Source: Streptococcus sanguinis SK355 (GTDB lineage Bacteria; Bacillota; Bacilli; Lactobacillales; Streptococcaceae). From it: a stretch of 64,000 nt of DNA. Shown here piece after piece: positions 39,606 through 47,517 of this stretch (positions are counted from its first letter, which is position 1; each line of letters begins with the position of its first letter). The DNA lies in the NCBI RefSeq assembly GCF_000212855.1, contig NZ_GL890993.1, positions 1,341,025 to 1,405,024 of the forward strand, given 5' to 3'. Made by a program: the position numbers and the translations under genes. Below the pieces are notes generated by a model. The model was not told the DNA's origin and did no database searches. It saw only the letters and a list, made by a program, of their open reading frames with translations.

Positions 39606-39612
39606 ATAGAGG

Positions 39613-39660
39613 ATTCTGCCAGTTTAAGTTTCTTAAAAGCTTAGACTGGTAGAATTTTAT
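39613..39660 (+). terminator. Probable terminator after the BlaR1-like gene
   Basis: An imperfect inverted repeat ATTCTGCCAGTTTAAG / CTTAGACTGGTAGAAT with a TTTTATT tail. Confidence 0.55.
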
Positions 39661-39799
39661 TATCTTCTCAAAGGGGGATTTGGCAATCCTCCGAGAGCAG
39701 TTAGTCATCAGTTTATCTTTTATTTTAGGTCGATTTTGCTTACAGTTTGCACTTCGTTTCCTAATGCTAAAAAAACTGAAAGATTATTTATCTTTTTTC

Positions 39800-39851
39800 T
39801 TGACATTTAGAAACGACAAATGTAGAATATAATTATAAACTACATTTGTAG
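39800..39851 (+). promoter_or_regulatory. Promoter with two BlaI-type operator-like sites, VTC operon
   Basis: TTGACA (39800-39805), 17 bp, TAGAAT (39823-39828). One site, ACAAATGTAG, overlaps the -10, and the perfect palindrome CTACATTTGTAG (39840-39851) lies at the expected transcript start. The -35/-10 layout copies the promoter of the BlaI/BlaR1-like pair. Confidence 0.75.
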
Positions 39852-39950
39852 AATGTTTTTGAAAAATACTGCTTGGAAAGGAGAAGAAAGAAAGCTTATC
39901 CAGACGCTTGTAGGATGCAGAGCGGAAGCTCTATTTCTTTTAAAAGCACA

Positions 39951-39967
39951 AACTACATTTGTAGAAT
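39951..39967 (+). promoter_or_regulatory. Third operator-like palindrome next to the VTC gene ribosome site
   Basis: AACTACATTTGTAGAAT repeats the 39838-39854 sequence exactly 113 bp downstream, just ahead of AAAGGAG. It could act as a downstream roadblock operator. Confidence 0.5.
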
Positions 39968-39982
39968 AAAAGGAGAATTCAA

Positions 39983-40714
39983 ATGAAACAAAAGCAAATC
40001 CAAACAAACTTCCAACGAATCGAAACGAAGTATATTCTTGACCGAGCAATGTTAGCTCGTCTTGAAGCTGACATGAGACCTTACCTCACCGCAGATGATT
40101 ATGCGACTTCAACCATTTCCAATGTGTATTTTGATAATGATGAGTTCCAGATGATTCAGGATTCCATTGCCAGAAAAGGTGGTCGCGAAAAAATGCGGAT
40201 GCGCACTTATGCTGAGCAGCCGAATGATGATAGTCAAGTTTTCTTGGAAATCAAGAAGAAACGTAGTGAAGTAGGCTTCAAATACCGTTTGGTTTCGAAT
40301 CCGCTCTCTGTGACCAACTATATTGTGAACAGTGTAGCAGACCATACTATTTCCGATGATCGGGTCAAGGCAGAAGTGGAGCAGTTGCAGGAGCGCTATA
40401 TAGACTTGAAGCCAAAAATGGTGATTAGCTATGACCGCTACTCTATGAGAGGCTTGGAAGATAAAAAGGTACGTGTGACAGTTGATTCCAACATCCGCTA
40501 CCGTGATTATGATGTAGACTTGGCTTTAGGCCGCTATGGACTGCCCTTGCTGGAAGACGACAAGGTGATTATGGAAATCAAGGTTCCTGGTCAATATCCT
40601 CAGTGGCTGGCTGATATTCTGAACAAATACGGTCTTGAAGACCAGTCCTTCTCAAAATACGGCAAAGCCTACCTGAAAACTAAAGAAAGGCTGACTCAAA
40701 CAGTCAAGGCTTAA
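39983..40714 (+). CDS. VTC-domain polyphosphate-polymerase-like protein
   Basis: A 243-residue soluble protein matching the VTC domain (CYTH/tunnel-fold superfamily) of the yeast polyphosphate polymerase Vtc4. Conserved charged motifs line up in order: RIETKYIL, MRMRTY, EIKKKRSEVGFKYR, SYDRYSMRG and MEIKVPG. It lies directly before a DUF4956 membrane protein, a common bacterial pairing. It probably makes or binds polyphosphate at the membrane; activity is unproven for bacterial members as far as I know. Expression is likely controlled by the upstream BlaI-type repressor. Confidence 0.88.
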   Translation: MKQKQIQTNFQRIETKYILDRAMLARLEADMRPYLTADDYATSTISNVYFDNDEFQMIQDSIARKGGREKMRMRTYAEQPNDDSQVFLEIKKKRSEVGFKYRLVSNPLSVTNYIVNSVADHTISDDRVKAEVEQLQERYIDLKPKMVISYDRYSMRGLEDKKVRVTVDSNIRYRDYDVDLALGRYGLPLLEDDKVIMEIKVPGQYPQWLADILNKYGLEDQSFSKYGKAYLKTKERLTQTVKA

Positions 40715-40725
40715 GGAGGTAGTCT

Positions 40726-41409
40726 ATGCTCAATCAGTTATTTAACAGTATCTACTCCTCTACGGAAGTCAAGATAAATCCTTTAGCATTGATTTTTTCA
40801 CTAGCAACTAGTGTGGTTTTAGGAATTATCTTGGCCAAGGTCTATAAGCGCCAAACCATTTATACTAAGGAATTTGTCGTCACTCTCTCCCTTTTGCCAG
40901 CCATTATTTCCATTATCATCTTCTTGGTTAATGGAAATTTGGGTACCAGTGTCGCCGTAGCAGGAACTTTCAGCTTGATTCGCTTCCGGTCGGCTGCAGG
41001 TGGCTCCAAGGAGCTTCTAGCCATCTTTATGGCGACAGCTATCGGGATTACAACAGGGATGGGCTTTGTAGCACTGGGAATTGTCTTTACTCTAGCTATT
41101 TCAGGCATCTGGATGCTCTTTGAAAAGATGAGCTTCACTTCAGTCAGTCAGACCAGACGTTATGTTCAGGTTCAGGTTCCAGCTGATTTTGACTACGAAG
41201 TACTCTTTGATGCTATCTTTGAAACGGCTTGTAAATCAGCCGAACTGACCTCTCTCAAGTCGGCTGAAAAGAAGTCTATCAAGCTGGACTATGTTGTTGA
41301 CTTGAATCCGGATATAAGCGACCGAGAACTCATTCAGCAGTTCCTGTTCTACGATAAGGTTCAGGATATTTCCCTTTCCAAAGCCGCTAAGAAGCGTAAA
41401 ACTCTCTAA
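40726..41409 (+). CDS. DUF4956 family membrane protein
   Basis: 227 residues with about four membrane helices in the first 135 residues, including the conserved SLIRFRSAAGGSKEL loop, and a cytoplasmic alpha/beta domain at the C-terminus. It starts 11 bp after the VTC gene with an AAGGAGG site, so the two are co-translated. It may act as membrane partner or channel for the VTC protein. Confidence 0.87.
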   Translation: MLNQLFNSIYSSTEVKINPLALIFSLATSVVLGIILAKVYKRQTIYTKEFVVTLSLLPAIISIIIFLVNGNLGTSVAVAGTFSLIRFRSAAGGSKELLAIFMATAIGITTGMGFVALGIVFTLAISGIWMLFEKMSFTSVSQTRRYVQVQVPADFDYEVLFDAIFETACKSAELTSLKSAEKKSIKLDYVVDLNPDISDRELIQQFLFYDKVQDISLSKAAKKRKTL

Positions 41410-41414
41410 GCAAA

Positions 41415-41449
41415 AGAAGACCAGCTGCAGCATAGCAGTTGGTTTTCTT
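41415..41449 (+). terminator. Terminator of the VTC/DUF4956 operon
   Basis: AGAAGACCAGCTGC / GCAGTTGGTTTTCT stem, then TTGTTTG. Confidence 0.7.
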
Positions 41450-41493
41450 GTTTGTATAATAGAAAGGAGCTACATCATACTTACAGAAAATAC

Positions 41494-41522
41494 TTGACAC
41501 TCTTTTCTATATGTGGTATGAT
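41494..41522 (+). promoter_or_regulatory. Promoter of rpsU
   Basis: TTGACA (41494-41499), 17 bp, TATGAT (41517-41522), then AGGGAGTG before the ATG. Confidence 0.75.
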
Positions 41523-41556
41523 TATATAGATTTTGGACTTGAAGGGAGTGAAAAAA

Positions 41557-41733
41557 ATGTCAAAAACAGTAGTACGCAAGAATGAATCACTTGATGATGC
41601 ACTTCGTCGTTTCAAACGTGCGGTTACTAAAGCTGGTACTCTTCAAGAAACACGCAAACGTGAATTCTATGAAAAACCTTCTGTAAAACGCAAACGCAAA
41701 TCAGAAGCAGCTCGTAAACGTAAAAAATTCTAA
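41557..41733 (+). CDS. rpsU: 30S ribosomal protein S21
   Basis: A 58-residue, very basic protein ([20 protein letters not shown] ... ending RKRKKF). The ATG at 41557 is chosen over an upstream in-frame start because it follows GAAGGGAGTG and gives the normal length. Confidence 0.97.
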
Positions 41734-41740
41734 TTGAACA

Positions 41741-41770
41741 AAAAAGCAGACTCCGGTCTGTTTTTTGTTT
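41741..41770 (+). terminator. Terminator after rpsU
   Basis: AAAAAGCAGAC / GGTCTGTTTTTT stem-loop. Confidence 0.85.
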
Positions 41771-41854
41771 TCACCCTTTGGAGAAGGTCGCACTTACTTC
41801 CAGCGCGATTAGCATGGCAAGAAAAAAACACTGATTTTCATCAGTGAATTCTCT

Positions 41855-42238
41855 TTATTTTTTCTCAGCCAACAAAGCTTTGATTTCTTGCAGGACTTCC
41901 AATTCAGTTGGTCCAGCAGCTTCTTCAGCAGCTTCCTCCTTCTTCTTAGCAAGGCTTTGAGCTTTTTCAGCAGACTTGACGATGAAGAAGAGAACAGTAC
42001 CGATTACCAAGAAGTTAATCACGGCGCTCAAGAAGTTACCATAAGCAATCCCGTTCCATTTCAATTGAGAAATTTGCTCCAAGTTTGCAGCTTTCAAAAT
42101 TGGATTGAGGAAGAGAGGAGTGATTACGTCAGTAATCAAAGAAGTGACGATTGCTCCAAAGGCGTTGGCGATGATCACACCGACTGCCAAATCAATCACA
42201 TTCCCACGCAGCAAGAATTCTTTAAGATCCTTTAACAT
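41855..42238 (-). CDS. mscL: Large-conductance mechanosensitive channel MscL
   Basis: A 127-residue homopentameric channel that opens on hypo-osmotic shock. Signature FLLRGNVIDLAVGVIIANAF at the N-terminus, two membrane helices and a charged C-terminal helix. It is encoded opposite to its neighbours, inside what is in many bacteria the rpsU-dnaG-rpoD cluster. GAAAGGAAAG precedes the ATG. Confidence 0.96.
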   Translation of the reverse strand: MLKDLKEFLLRGNVIDLAVGVIIANAFGAIVTSLITDVITPLFLNPILKAANLEQISQLKWNGIAYGNFLSAVINFLVIGTVLFFIVKSAEKAQSLAKKKEEAAEEAAGPTELEVLQEIKALLAEKK

Positions 42239-42275
42239 TCTTTCTTTCCTTTCAAGAATTTATTAATGAGATTAT

Positions 42276-42304
42276 ATTATAGCTTATTTATATGACATCT
42301 ACAA
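42276..42304 (-). promoter_or_regulatory. Promoter of mscL
   Basis: On the minus strand TTGTAG (42304-42299), 17 bp, TATAAT (42281-42276). Confidence 0.65.
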
Positions 42305-42331
42305 GATATTTGCTTGTCAAATATTTTACAT

Positions 42332-42370
42332 TTGCTTCATTTTAGTATAAAATATAGAATGATATTCTAT
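42332..42370 (+). promoter_or_regulatory. Promoter of dnaG with palindrome over the -10
   Basis: TTGCTT (42332-42337), 17 bp, TAGAAT (42355-42360). The perfect inverted repeat ATAGAAT-GAT-ATTCTAT (42354-42370) covers the -10 and the transcript start. Confidence 0.5.
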
Positions 42371-42392
42371 GATAAATTGGAGGTATTGTCTC

Positions 42393-44177
42393 TTGATTGA
42401 TAAAGAACTCATTTCTGAAATTAAAAACAGCGTCAATATCGTCGATGTCATAGGAGAAACAGTGGCCTTGACAAAGGCTGGGCGGAATTTTCTGGGACTC
42501 TGTCCCTTTCATGGTGAAAAGACGCCCTCTTTTAACGTTGTAGAGGATAAGCAGTTTTATCACTGTTTTGGCTGCGGCAAGTCGGGCGATGTCTTCAAAT
42601 TCATTGAGGATTATCGAGGCGTTTCCTTTATGGATGCTGTGCAGATTGTAGCAGAACGGGCAGGGATTCCCTTGGCTGTGGAGACAGTGGGCAATGACCG
42701 ACCGAGACAAAGTCATCCGCATCAGGCTCTCTACGATATTCATACCGAGGCAGCCAAGTTTTATCATGCGGTCCTGATGACGACCAAGATGGGAGAGGAA
42801 GCGCGGGCTTATCTCTACCAGCGGGGGCTGACAGATGATGTTCTCAAGCATTTTCAAATTGGGCTGGCTCCCAATGAGGGGAATTATCTTCATAAGAGTA
42901 TGGCTGGCAAGTTTGATGAGAATACCATCATGAACTCAGGCCTCTTTAATCTGGCGGAGAATAATCTGGTCTATGATGCCTTTCAGAACCGAATTATGTT
43001 CCCCCTGACCAATGACAGCGGGCAGGTTGTGGCCTTTTCCGGACGGATTTGGCAGGCAGTGGCTACTGATGGCCATCAGGCCAAGTACAAAAACAGTCGC
43101 AGCACCGCTATTTTTAATAAAAGCTACGAGCTTTATCATCTGGATAAGGCCAAGCCGGTTATCAAGAAGAGCCATGAGGTCTATCTGATGGAAGGTTTCA
43201 TGGATGTGATTGCGGCTTATCGAGCCGGGATTGAAAATGCGGTTGCCTCGATGGGAACAGCTCTGACCCCTGAGCATGTCCAGCACCTGAGCAAGTATTG
43301 CAAGAAGATTATCCTGTCTTACGATGGAGATAGGGCAGGGCAGGCAGCAACTGCCAAGGCTTTGGATGAGCTGAGAGATATGACGGTGGAAATTGTTCGG
43401 ATTCCGGATAATTTGGATCCGGATGAATTTCTCGCTAAAAATTCTGAGGAAGATTTGCAGCATTTGCTGAGCAAAACGCGAATAAGTAATGTGGAGTTTC
43501 TGCTGCGTCATCTGAAGCCGGACAATATTGAAAATCTGCAGGCTCAGATTGAGTTTGTAGAGAAGATGGCACCGATTATTGCGAAGACCAAGTCCATCAC
43601 AGCGCAGAACTCCTATATTTACATGCTGGCTGAGTTGCTGCCGGACTTTGACTATCAGCAGGTGGAGCAGACGGTAAATAACAGCCGCCTGGCTGAGCGC
43701 TCTAGTCGCAGTCAAGAGGCGTCCACTCAGCAGTCTCAACCAGTTGTCATGCAGTTTTCGCCCTCAAATCGGCTGAGTCGTCTCATGAAGGCGGAAAATC
43801 ATATCTTCCACCGCATGATGCATCATCCTTTGATTTTGAACCAATACCGGCTGAGAGAAGACTTTTTCTTTGACTCTGAGGAGTTACAGGCCTTGTATGA
43901 GATTTTGCTGGCAAATGGCGAGGTGACACCGCAGGATTTGTCCCAGCTGCCGGATCATGTCCAGCAGGCTTGGTACCGCGTTTTAGAAGAAGACTTGCCT
44001 GATGAGGTTTTGGAAGATGAGTTGAAAGAAGTGGAAGAAACCAGAGAGCGGGAGATTTTGCGCAAGCATAATCAGTTCATTAGTAAGAAGATTCGAGAAG
44101 CCTCTCACAGCGGAGATACGGACACAGCCCTGTCCGAGCTGGAGCGCTTGATTGAGCAAAAAAGAAGAATGGAGTAG
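42393..44177 (+). CDS. dnaG: DNA primase
   Basis: A 594-residue primase with an N-terminal zinc ribbon ([11 protein letters not shown] ... CFGCGKSGD), the TOPRIM core ([12 protein letters not shown] ... SYDGDRAGQ) and a C-terminal DnaB-interacting helical domain. The start is TTG at 42393: it has TTGGAGG at 9-10 bp and gives the family N-terminus MIDKELI. It is followed 2 bp later by rpoD. Confidence 0.95.
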   Translation: MIDKELISEIKNSVNIVDVIGETVALTKAGRNFLGLCPFHGEKTPSFNVVEDKQFYHCFGCGKSGDVFKFIEDYRGVSFMDAVQIVAERAGIPLAVETVGNDRPRQSHPHQALYDIHTEAAKFYHAVLMTTKMGEEARAYLYQRGLTDDVLKHFQIGLAPNEGNYLHKSMAGKFDENTIMNSGLFNLAENNLVYDAFQNRIMFPLTNDSGQVVAFSGRIWQAVATDGHQAKYKNSRSTAIFNKSYELYHLDKAKPVIKKSHEVYLMEGFMDVIAAYRAGIENAVASMGTALTPEHVQHLSKYCKKIILSYDGDRAGQAATAKALDELRDMTVEIVRIPDNLDPDEFLAKNSEEDLQHLLSKTRISNVEFLLRHLKPDNIENLQAQIEFVEKMAPIIAKTKSITAQNSYIYMLAELLPDFDYQQVEQTVNNSRLAERSSRSQEASTQQSQPVVMQFSPSNRLSRLMKAENHIFHRMMHHPLILNQYRLREDFFFDSEELQALYEILLANGEVTPQDLSQLPDHVQQAWYRVLEEDLPDEVLEDELKEVEETREREILRKHNQFISKKIREASHSGDTDTALSELERLIEQKRRME

Positions 44178-44179
44178 GA

Positions 44180-45292
44180 ATGGCTACAAAACAAAAAGAA
44201 GTAACAACATTAGATGTTCAAATTGCAGAATTTATCCGCAACCACAAGCAGACTGGAGTTGCGACAGATGATGAAATCAATGATCAGTTGGTCATTCCTT
44301 TCACTTTGGACGCTGATGGGATTGAGGATTTGCTGCAGCGCATCCAGGATGCTGGTATCTCAATTACAGATAAAGAAGGAAATCCCAGCGCGCGTGTCTT
44401 AAATAATGAAGAGGAAGAAGCAGAACTGACGGATGAAGAGCTCTTGGGCAGCAATTCAGCCAAGGTCAATGACCCAGTCCGCATGTATCTGAAAGAAATC
44501 GGGGTTGTGCCCCTTCTCAGCAATGAAGAAGAGCAGGAGCTGGCTATCTTGGTAGAACAGGGAGACTTGGAAGCCAAGCAGCGTCTGGCTGAGGCCAATC
44601 TTCGTCTAGTTGTTTCCATTGCCAAGCGCTATGTCGGCCGTGGTATGCAGTTCCTTGACTTGATTCAAGAAGGAAACATGGGGCTGATGAAGGCCGTTGA
44701 TAAGTTTGACTACACCAAAGGATTTAAGTTTTCAACTTATGCGACTTGGTGGATTCGTCAGGCCATTACCCGTGCGATTGCTGACCAAGCTCGGACTATT
44801 CGGATTCCGGTCCACATGGTGGAAACCATTAACAAGCTAGTCCGTGAGCAACGCAATCTCTTGCAGGAATTAGGTCAAGACCCAACACCAGAGCAAATCG
44901 CTGAGCGTATGGATATGACACCTGACAAGGTTCGTGAGATTCTCAAGATTGCTCAGGAGCCGGTTTCTCTGGAGACCCCTATCGGTGAGGAAGATGACAG
45001 TCATCTGGGAGACTTTATCGAAGATGAAGTGATTGAAAATCCAGTCGACTATACAACTCGTGTCGTTCTTCGTGAGCAGCTGGATGAGGTCTTGGATACG
45101 CTGACAGACCGCGAGGAAAATGTCTTACGTCTGCGCTTTGGTCTGGACGATGGAAAAATGCGGACACTGGAAGATGTCGGCAAGGTCTTCAATGTCACTC
45201 GCGAGCGGATTCGCCAGATTGAAGCCAAGGCCCTGCGTAAACTCCGCCATCCAAGCCGCAGCAAACCACTCAGAGACTTTATTGAAGATTAA
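44180..45292 (+). CDS. rpoD: Primary sigma factor RpoD/SigA
   Basis: A 370-residue housekeeping sigma factor with region 1.2-2 ([33 protein letters not shown]), region 3, and region 4.2 helix-turn-helix ([28 protein letters not shown]). It lies directly downstream of dnaG in the conserved macromolecular-synthesis order. Confidence 0.98.
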   Translation: MATKQKEVTTLDVQIAEFIRNHKQTGVATDDEINDQLVIPFTLDADGIEDLLQRIQDAGISITDKEGNPSARVLNNEEEEAELTDEELLGSNSAKVNDPVRMYLKEIGVVPLLSNEEEQELAILVEQGDLEAKQRLAEANLRLVVSIAKRYVGRGMQFLDLIQEGNMGLMKAVDKFDYTKGFKFSTYATWWIRQAITRAIADQARTIRIPVHMVETINKLVREQRNLLQELGQDPTPEQIAERMDMTPDKVREILKIAQEPVSLETPIGEEDDSHLGDFIEDEVIENPVDYTTRVVLREQLDEVLDTLTDREENVLRLRFGLDDGKMRTLEDVGKVFNVTRERIRQIEAKALRKLRHPSRSKPLRDFIED

Positions 45293-45410
45293 GAAATGAA
45301 AAGCAGCAAGGGGCAGAGCAGGAAAGCGTTAAGTCGGCAATCCTAGCTGAAAACAAAAGCTCCCTCAAGCTAACTTGAAGTTTCTGCTATATCTATAAGG
45401 AGGATATTGC

Positions 45411-45749
45411 ATGTCAGAACAAAAATACAGCCCTGAAGAAGTTGAAAAAATCAAAACTCGTATCTTAGAGAGCTTGGAGCAGGTTATTGACCCAGAGCTG
45501 GGGATTGATATTGTCAATCTAGGCTTGATTTATGAAATCCGTTTTGATGAGACCAATGGAGAAACGGAAATCGATATGACCCTGACAACCATGGGATGCC
45601 CTCTGGCGGATCTTCTGACTGACCAGATCTATGATGCCATGTCAGATGTTCCAGAGGTTACCAAGACTGATGTTAAGTTGGTTTGGTACCCAGCTTGGAC
45701 GGTGGAAAAGATGAGCCGTTATGCTCGGATTGCTTTGGGGATTCGCTAA
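45411..45749 (+). CDS. MIP18/DUF59 family metal-sulfur cluster assembly factor
   Basis: 112 residues. The core matches PaaD/SufT-type proteins: DPELGIDIVNLGLIYEI, TLTTMGCPL (with the conserved Cys) and VKLVWYPAW. It probably helps iron-sulfur cluster maturation. The 118-bp gap after rpoD contains no clear terminator; an AAGGAGG site precedes the ATG. Confidence 0.9.
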   Translation: MSEQKYSPEEVEKIKTRILESLEQVIDPELGIDIVNLGLIYEIRFDETNGETEIDMTLTTMGCPLADLLTDQIYDAMSDVPEVTKTDVKLVWYPAWTVEKMSRYARIALGIR

Positions 45750-45768
45750 GAACTGATAGTAAGTGCTG

Positions 45769-45798
45769 GCCTGCTGCGTGCAGGCTTTTGCTTTTTTT
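45769..45798 (+). terminator. Terminator after the DUF59 gene
   Basis: GCCTGC / GCAGGC stem followed by TTTTGCTTTTTTT. It overlaps the -35 of the ssrA promoter. Confidence 0.75.
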
Positions 45799-45816
45799 AG
45801 CAGATTCTGTTATAAT
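45788..45816 (+). promoter_or_regulatory. Promoter of ssrA
   Basis: TTGCTT (45788-45793), 17 bp, TATAAT (45811-45816) with extended TGT. Confidence 0.7.
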
Positions 45817-45830
45817 GTTGCTATTGTCTT

Positions 45831-46176
45831 GGGGTCGTTACGGATTCGACAGGCATTATGAGGCACATTTTGCGACTCATCTAGCGGATGTAAAACGCCA
45901 GTTAAATATAACTGCAAAAAATAACAATTCTTACGCTGTAGCTGCCTAAAAACCAGCCAGCGTGACCCGATTCGGATTGCTTGTGTCTGATGATAGGTCT
46001 TATTATGAGCAAGCTACGGCAAAATCTGGTCTAGGGATTTTGCAAGAGATTGATAGACTCGCTTGACTTGGGCCTGAGCTGTGTGTCAAAGTCAAGTTAA
46101 ATCAATACATAGCCTATGGTTGTAGACAAATGTGTTAGCAGGTGTTTGGACGTGGGTTCGACTCCCACCGGCTCCA
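45831..46176 (+). ncRNA. ssrA: Transfer-messenger RNA (tmRNA)
   Basis: About 346 nt. The 5' end GGGGTCGTTACGGATTCGAC and the 3' end with a T-loop (GGGTTCGACTCCC) followed by ACCGGCTCCA form the tRNA-like domain. The open frame starts at GCA 45914 and encodes AKNNNSYAVAA, ending at TAA 45947-45949. It rescues stalled ribosomes and tags the nascent chain for proteolysis. The CCA end is not fully encoded (the sequence reads CCATTA). Confidence 0.96.
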
Positions 46177-46193
46177 TTATTTTAAGCATTCCT

Positions 46194-46219
46194 AAAGCGT
46201 TGAGAAATCAGCGTTTTTT
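46194..46219 (+). terminator. Terminator after ssrA
   Basis: AAGCGTTGA / TCAGCGTTT stem (two G-U pairs) with a GAAA loop and a T run. Confidence 0.75.
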
Positions 46220-46343
46220 GCTTTTGCTATGTTCAGGGAATCTTGATTTCTGTTTGAAAAAGTAATACAATGATGTTAGTGATGACAAAGAAAATATTGG
46301 TATTTCTAGTTGGTTAATTCATAAATATTAAGGGAAGTTTGAT

Positions 46344-47183
46344 ATGAGTTTTTTTAAGAATCTGTTTGGTAAGAAACAAGAGGAAGAGAAAGTAGAAAAG
46401 GTAGAAGAAGCAGTGCTTGATGTGCCTTCTGAAGATCCTTTTCCGAGTGAGTGGGGATCTTTCTCAACCTATATAGATGACAAGTTGGCTAGTATCCGTC
46501 TGAATCTAGCTCTTGCTGATGAGGCACCCTATCCTCTCTATGCCTATGCTATGAGGCTCAAGATATCGCTCCTCCAGTACGATGGGGAGACGGGTTTTCC
46601 ATCTAGTGATGAGTTTAAGGAGCTGAATGTAATTGAGGATCGGCTTTCTGAGGCTTTGGGCCAGGTCGGTGGCATTCATGTTGGTGTGATTACGACAGAT
46701 GGAAATATTGAGTTTTACTACTATCTGCAAGACAAGAAAGGCCATCTAGAGCCGATTGCAAACGTGATGCGCGACTTTCCAGACCGCCGCTATGACTCAG
46801 CTACCTTGGAAGATGAGGAGTGGGATCAGTACTTTGACTTTCTCTATCCTAATGAATACGAGTATCAGACCATTCTTAACCAGCGGGTCTGGTACCAGCT
46901 GGAGCAGGACGGAGATGACCATAGTCAGGAGCGCGAGATTGACCATTGGGCCTATTTCGCTTCGGAGGAAGATCGAGATGGTTTCCTAAAGGAAGTAGAA
47001 GAGCTGGGCTATAGTCTCGTATCTGCTGAAAAGATAGAAGATGCAGACAAACCTTATCAGCTGCACGTGATTCGGATGGATACGACAGAAATCTTTGATT
47101 TGAACCAGAATGTTTGGACTTTGGTCGAATTTGTGAAAAAATTTAACGGAAACTATGGCGGTTGGGGCTGTAATGTGGTATAA
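46344..47183 (+). CDS. DUF695 / RraB-like domain protein
   Basis: A 279-residue acidic soluble protein. After a charged N-terminal stretch comes a DUF695-type domain (about 35-180, with DFLYPNEYEYQ) and a C-terminal RraB-like domain (about 190-279, containing WAYFASEEDRDGFLKEVEELGY). RraB proteins modulate RNase E in Proteobacteria; here the role is unknown. It begins with an AAGGGAAG site. The stop codon TAA lies inside the -10 of the following tRNA gene. Confidence 0.8.
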   Translation: MSFFKNLFGKKQEEEKVEKVEEAVLDVPSEDPFPSEWGSFSTYIDDKLASIRLNLALADEAPYPLYAYAMRLKISLLQYDGETGFPSSDEFKELNVIEDRLSEALGQVGGIHVGVITTDGNIEFYYYLQDKKGHLEPIANVMRDFPDRRYDSATLEDEEWDQYFDFLYPNEYEYQTILNQRVWYQLEQDGDDHSQEREIDHWAYFASEEDRDGFLKEVEELGYSLVSAEKIEDADKPYQLHVIRMDTTEIFDLNQNVWTLVEFVKKFNGNYGGWGCNVV

Positions 47184-47184
47184 T
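47176..47184 (+). promoter_or_regulatory. Extended -10 promoter of tRNA-Ser, overlapping the upstream stop codon
   Basis: TGGTATAAT (47176-47184) spans the last Val codon and the TAA stop of the DUF695 gene. Confidence 0.5.
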
Positions 47185-47221
47185 GGTTAAAGTTTTGAGA
47201 AAGCTGGACTTTCTCTTTTGT

Positions 47222-47309
47222 GGAAGATTACTCAAGAGGCTTAAGAGGCTGTGTTGGAAACGCAGTAGGCGTGTAAAAGCGTGCGTGGGTTCGAATCCCA
47301 TGTCTTCCG
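47222..47309 (+). tRNA. tRNA-Ser (anticodon GGA)
   Basis: An 88-nt class II tRNA with acceptor GGAAGAT / GTCTTCC and discriminator G. The anticodon stem is CTGTG/CGCAG with loop TTGGAAA (GGA at 47256-47258), there is a long variable arm, and the T-loop is GTTCGAAT. CCA is not encoded. Confidence 0.95.
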
Positions 47310-47321
47310 TCATAAGATGCA

Positions 47322-47346
47322 AGAAACGCTATTTGGCGTTTTTTCT
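47322..47346 (+). terminator. Terminator after tRNA-Ser
   Basis: AAACGC / GCGTTT stem followed by TTTTTT. Confidence 0.75.
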
Positions 47347-47442
47347 ATTGCAAAAGTTTATGGAAGAAAGGCGATTCTTTTTAAATATGAATATCTTTGG
47401 AAATACTTGAAAACAATTTCAGCAAAAAAAATAAGTATTTTA

Positions 47443-47473
47443 TTGTTCATTTTATTTAATAGTGTGGTAAAAT
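47443..47473 (+). promoter_or_regulatory. Possible promoter of the serine-rich-repeat adhesin gene
   Basis: TTGTTC (47443-47448), a 19-bp spacer and TAAAAT (47468-47473) with extended TGG. AAAGGGAG precedes the ATG. Confidence 0.45.
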
Positions 47474-47517
47474 GAGAGTAATAGAGTTTTAAAAGGATAT
47501 AAATTAAAGGGAGAATT

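Noticed and set aside
45683..45949. An 88-codon open frame ending at 45949
   Set aside because: It runs through the terminator, the ssrA promoter and the tmRNA itself, and its end is the tmRNA tag frame. It is not a separate gene.
46120..47320. ssrA and tRNA-Ser as integration sites of a mobile element
   Set aside because: No integrase gene and no direct repeat of the RNA 3' ends were seen in the window.
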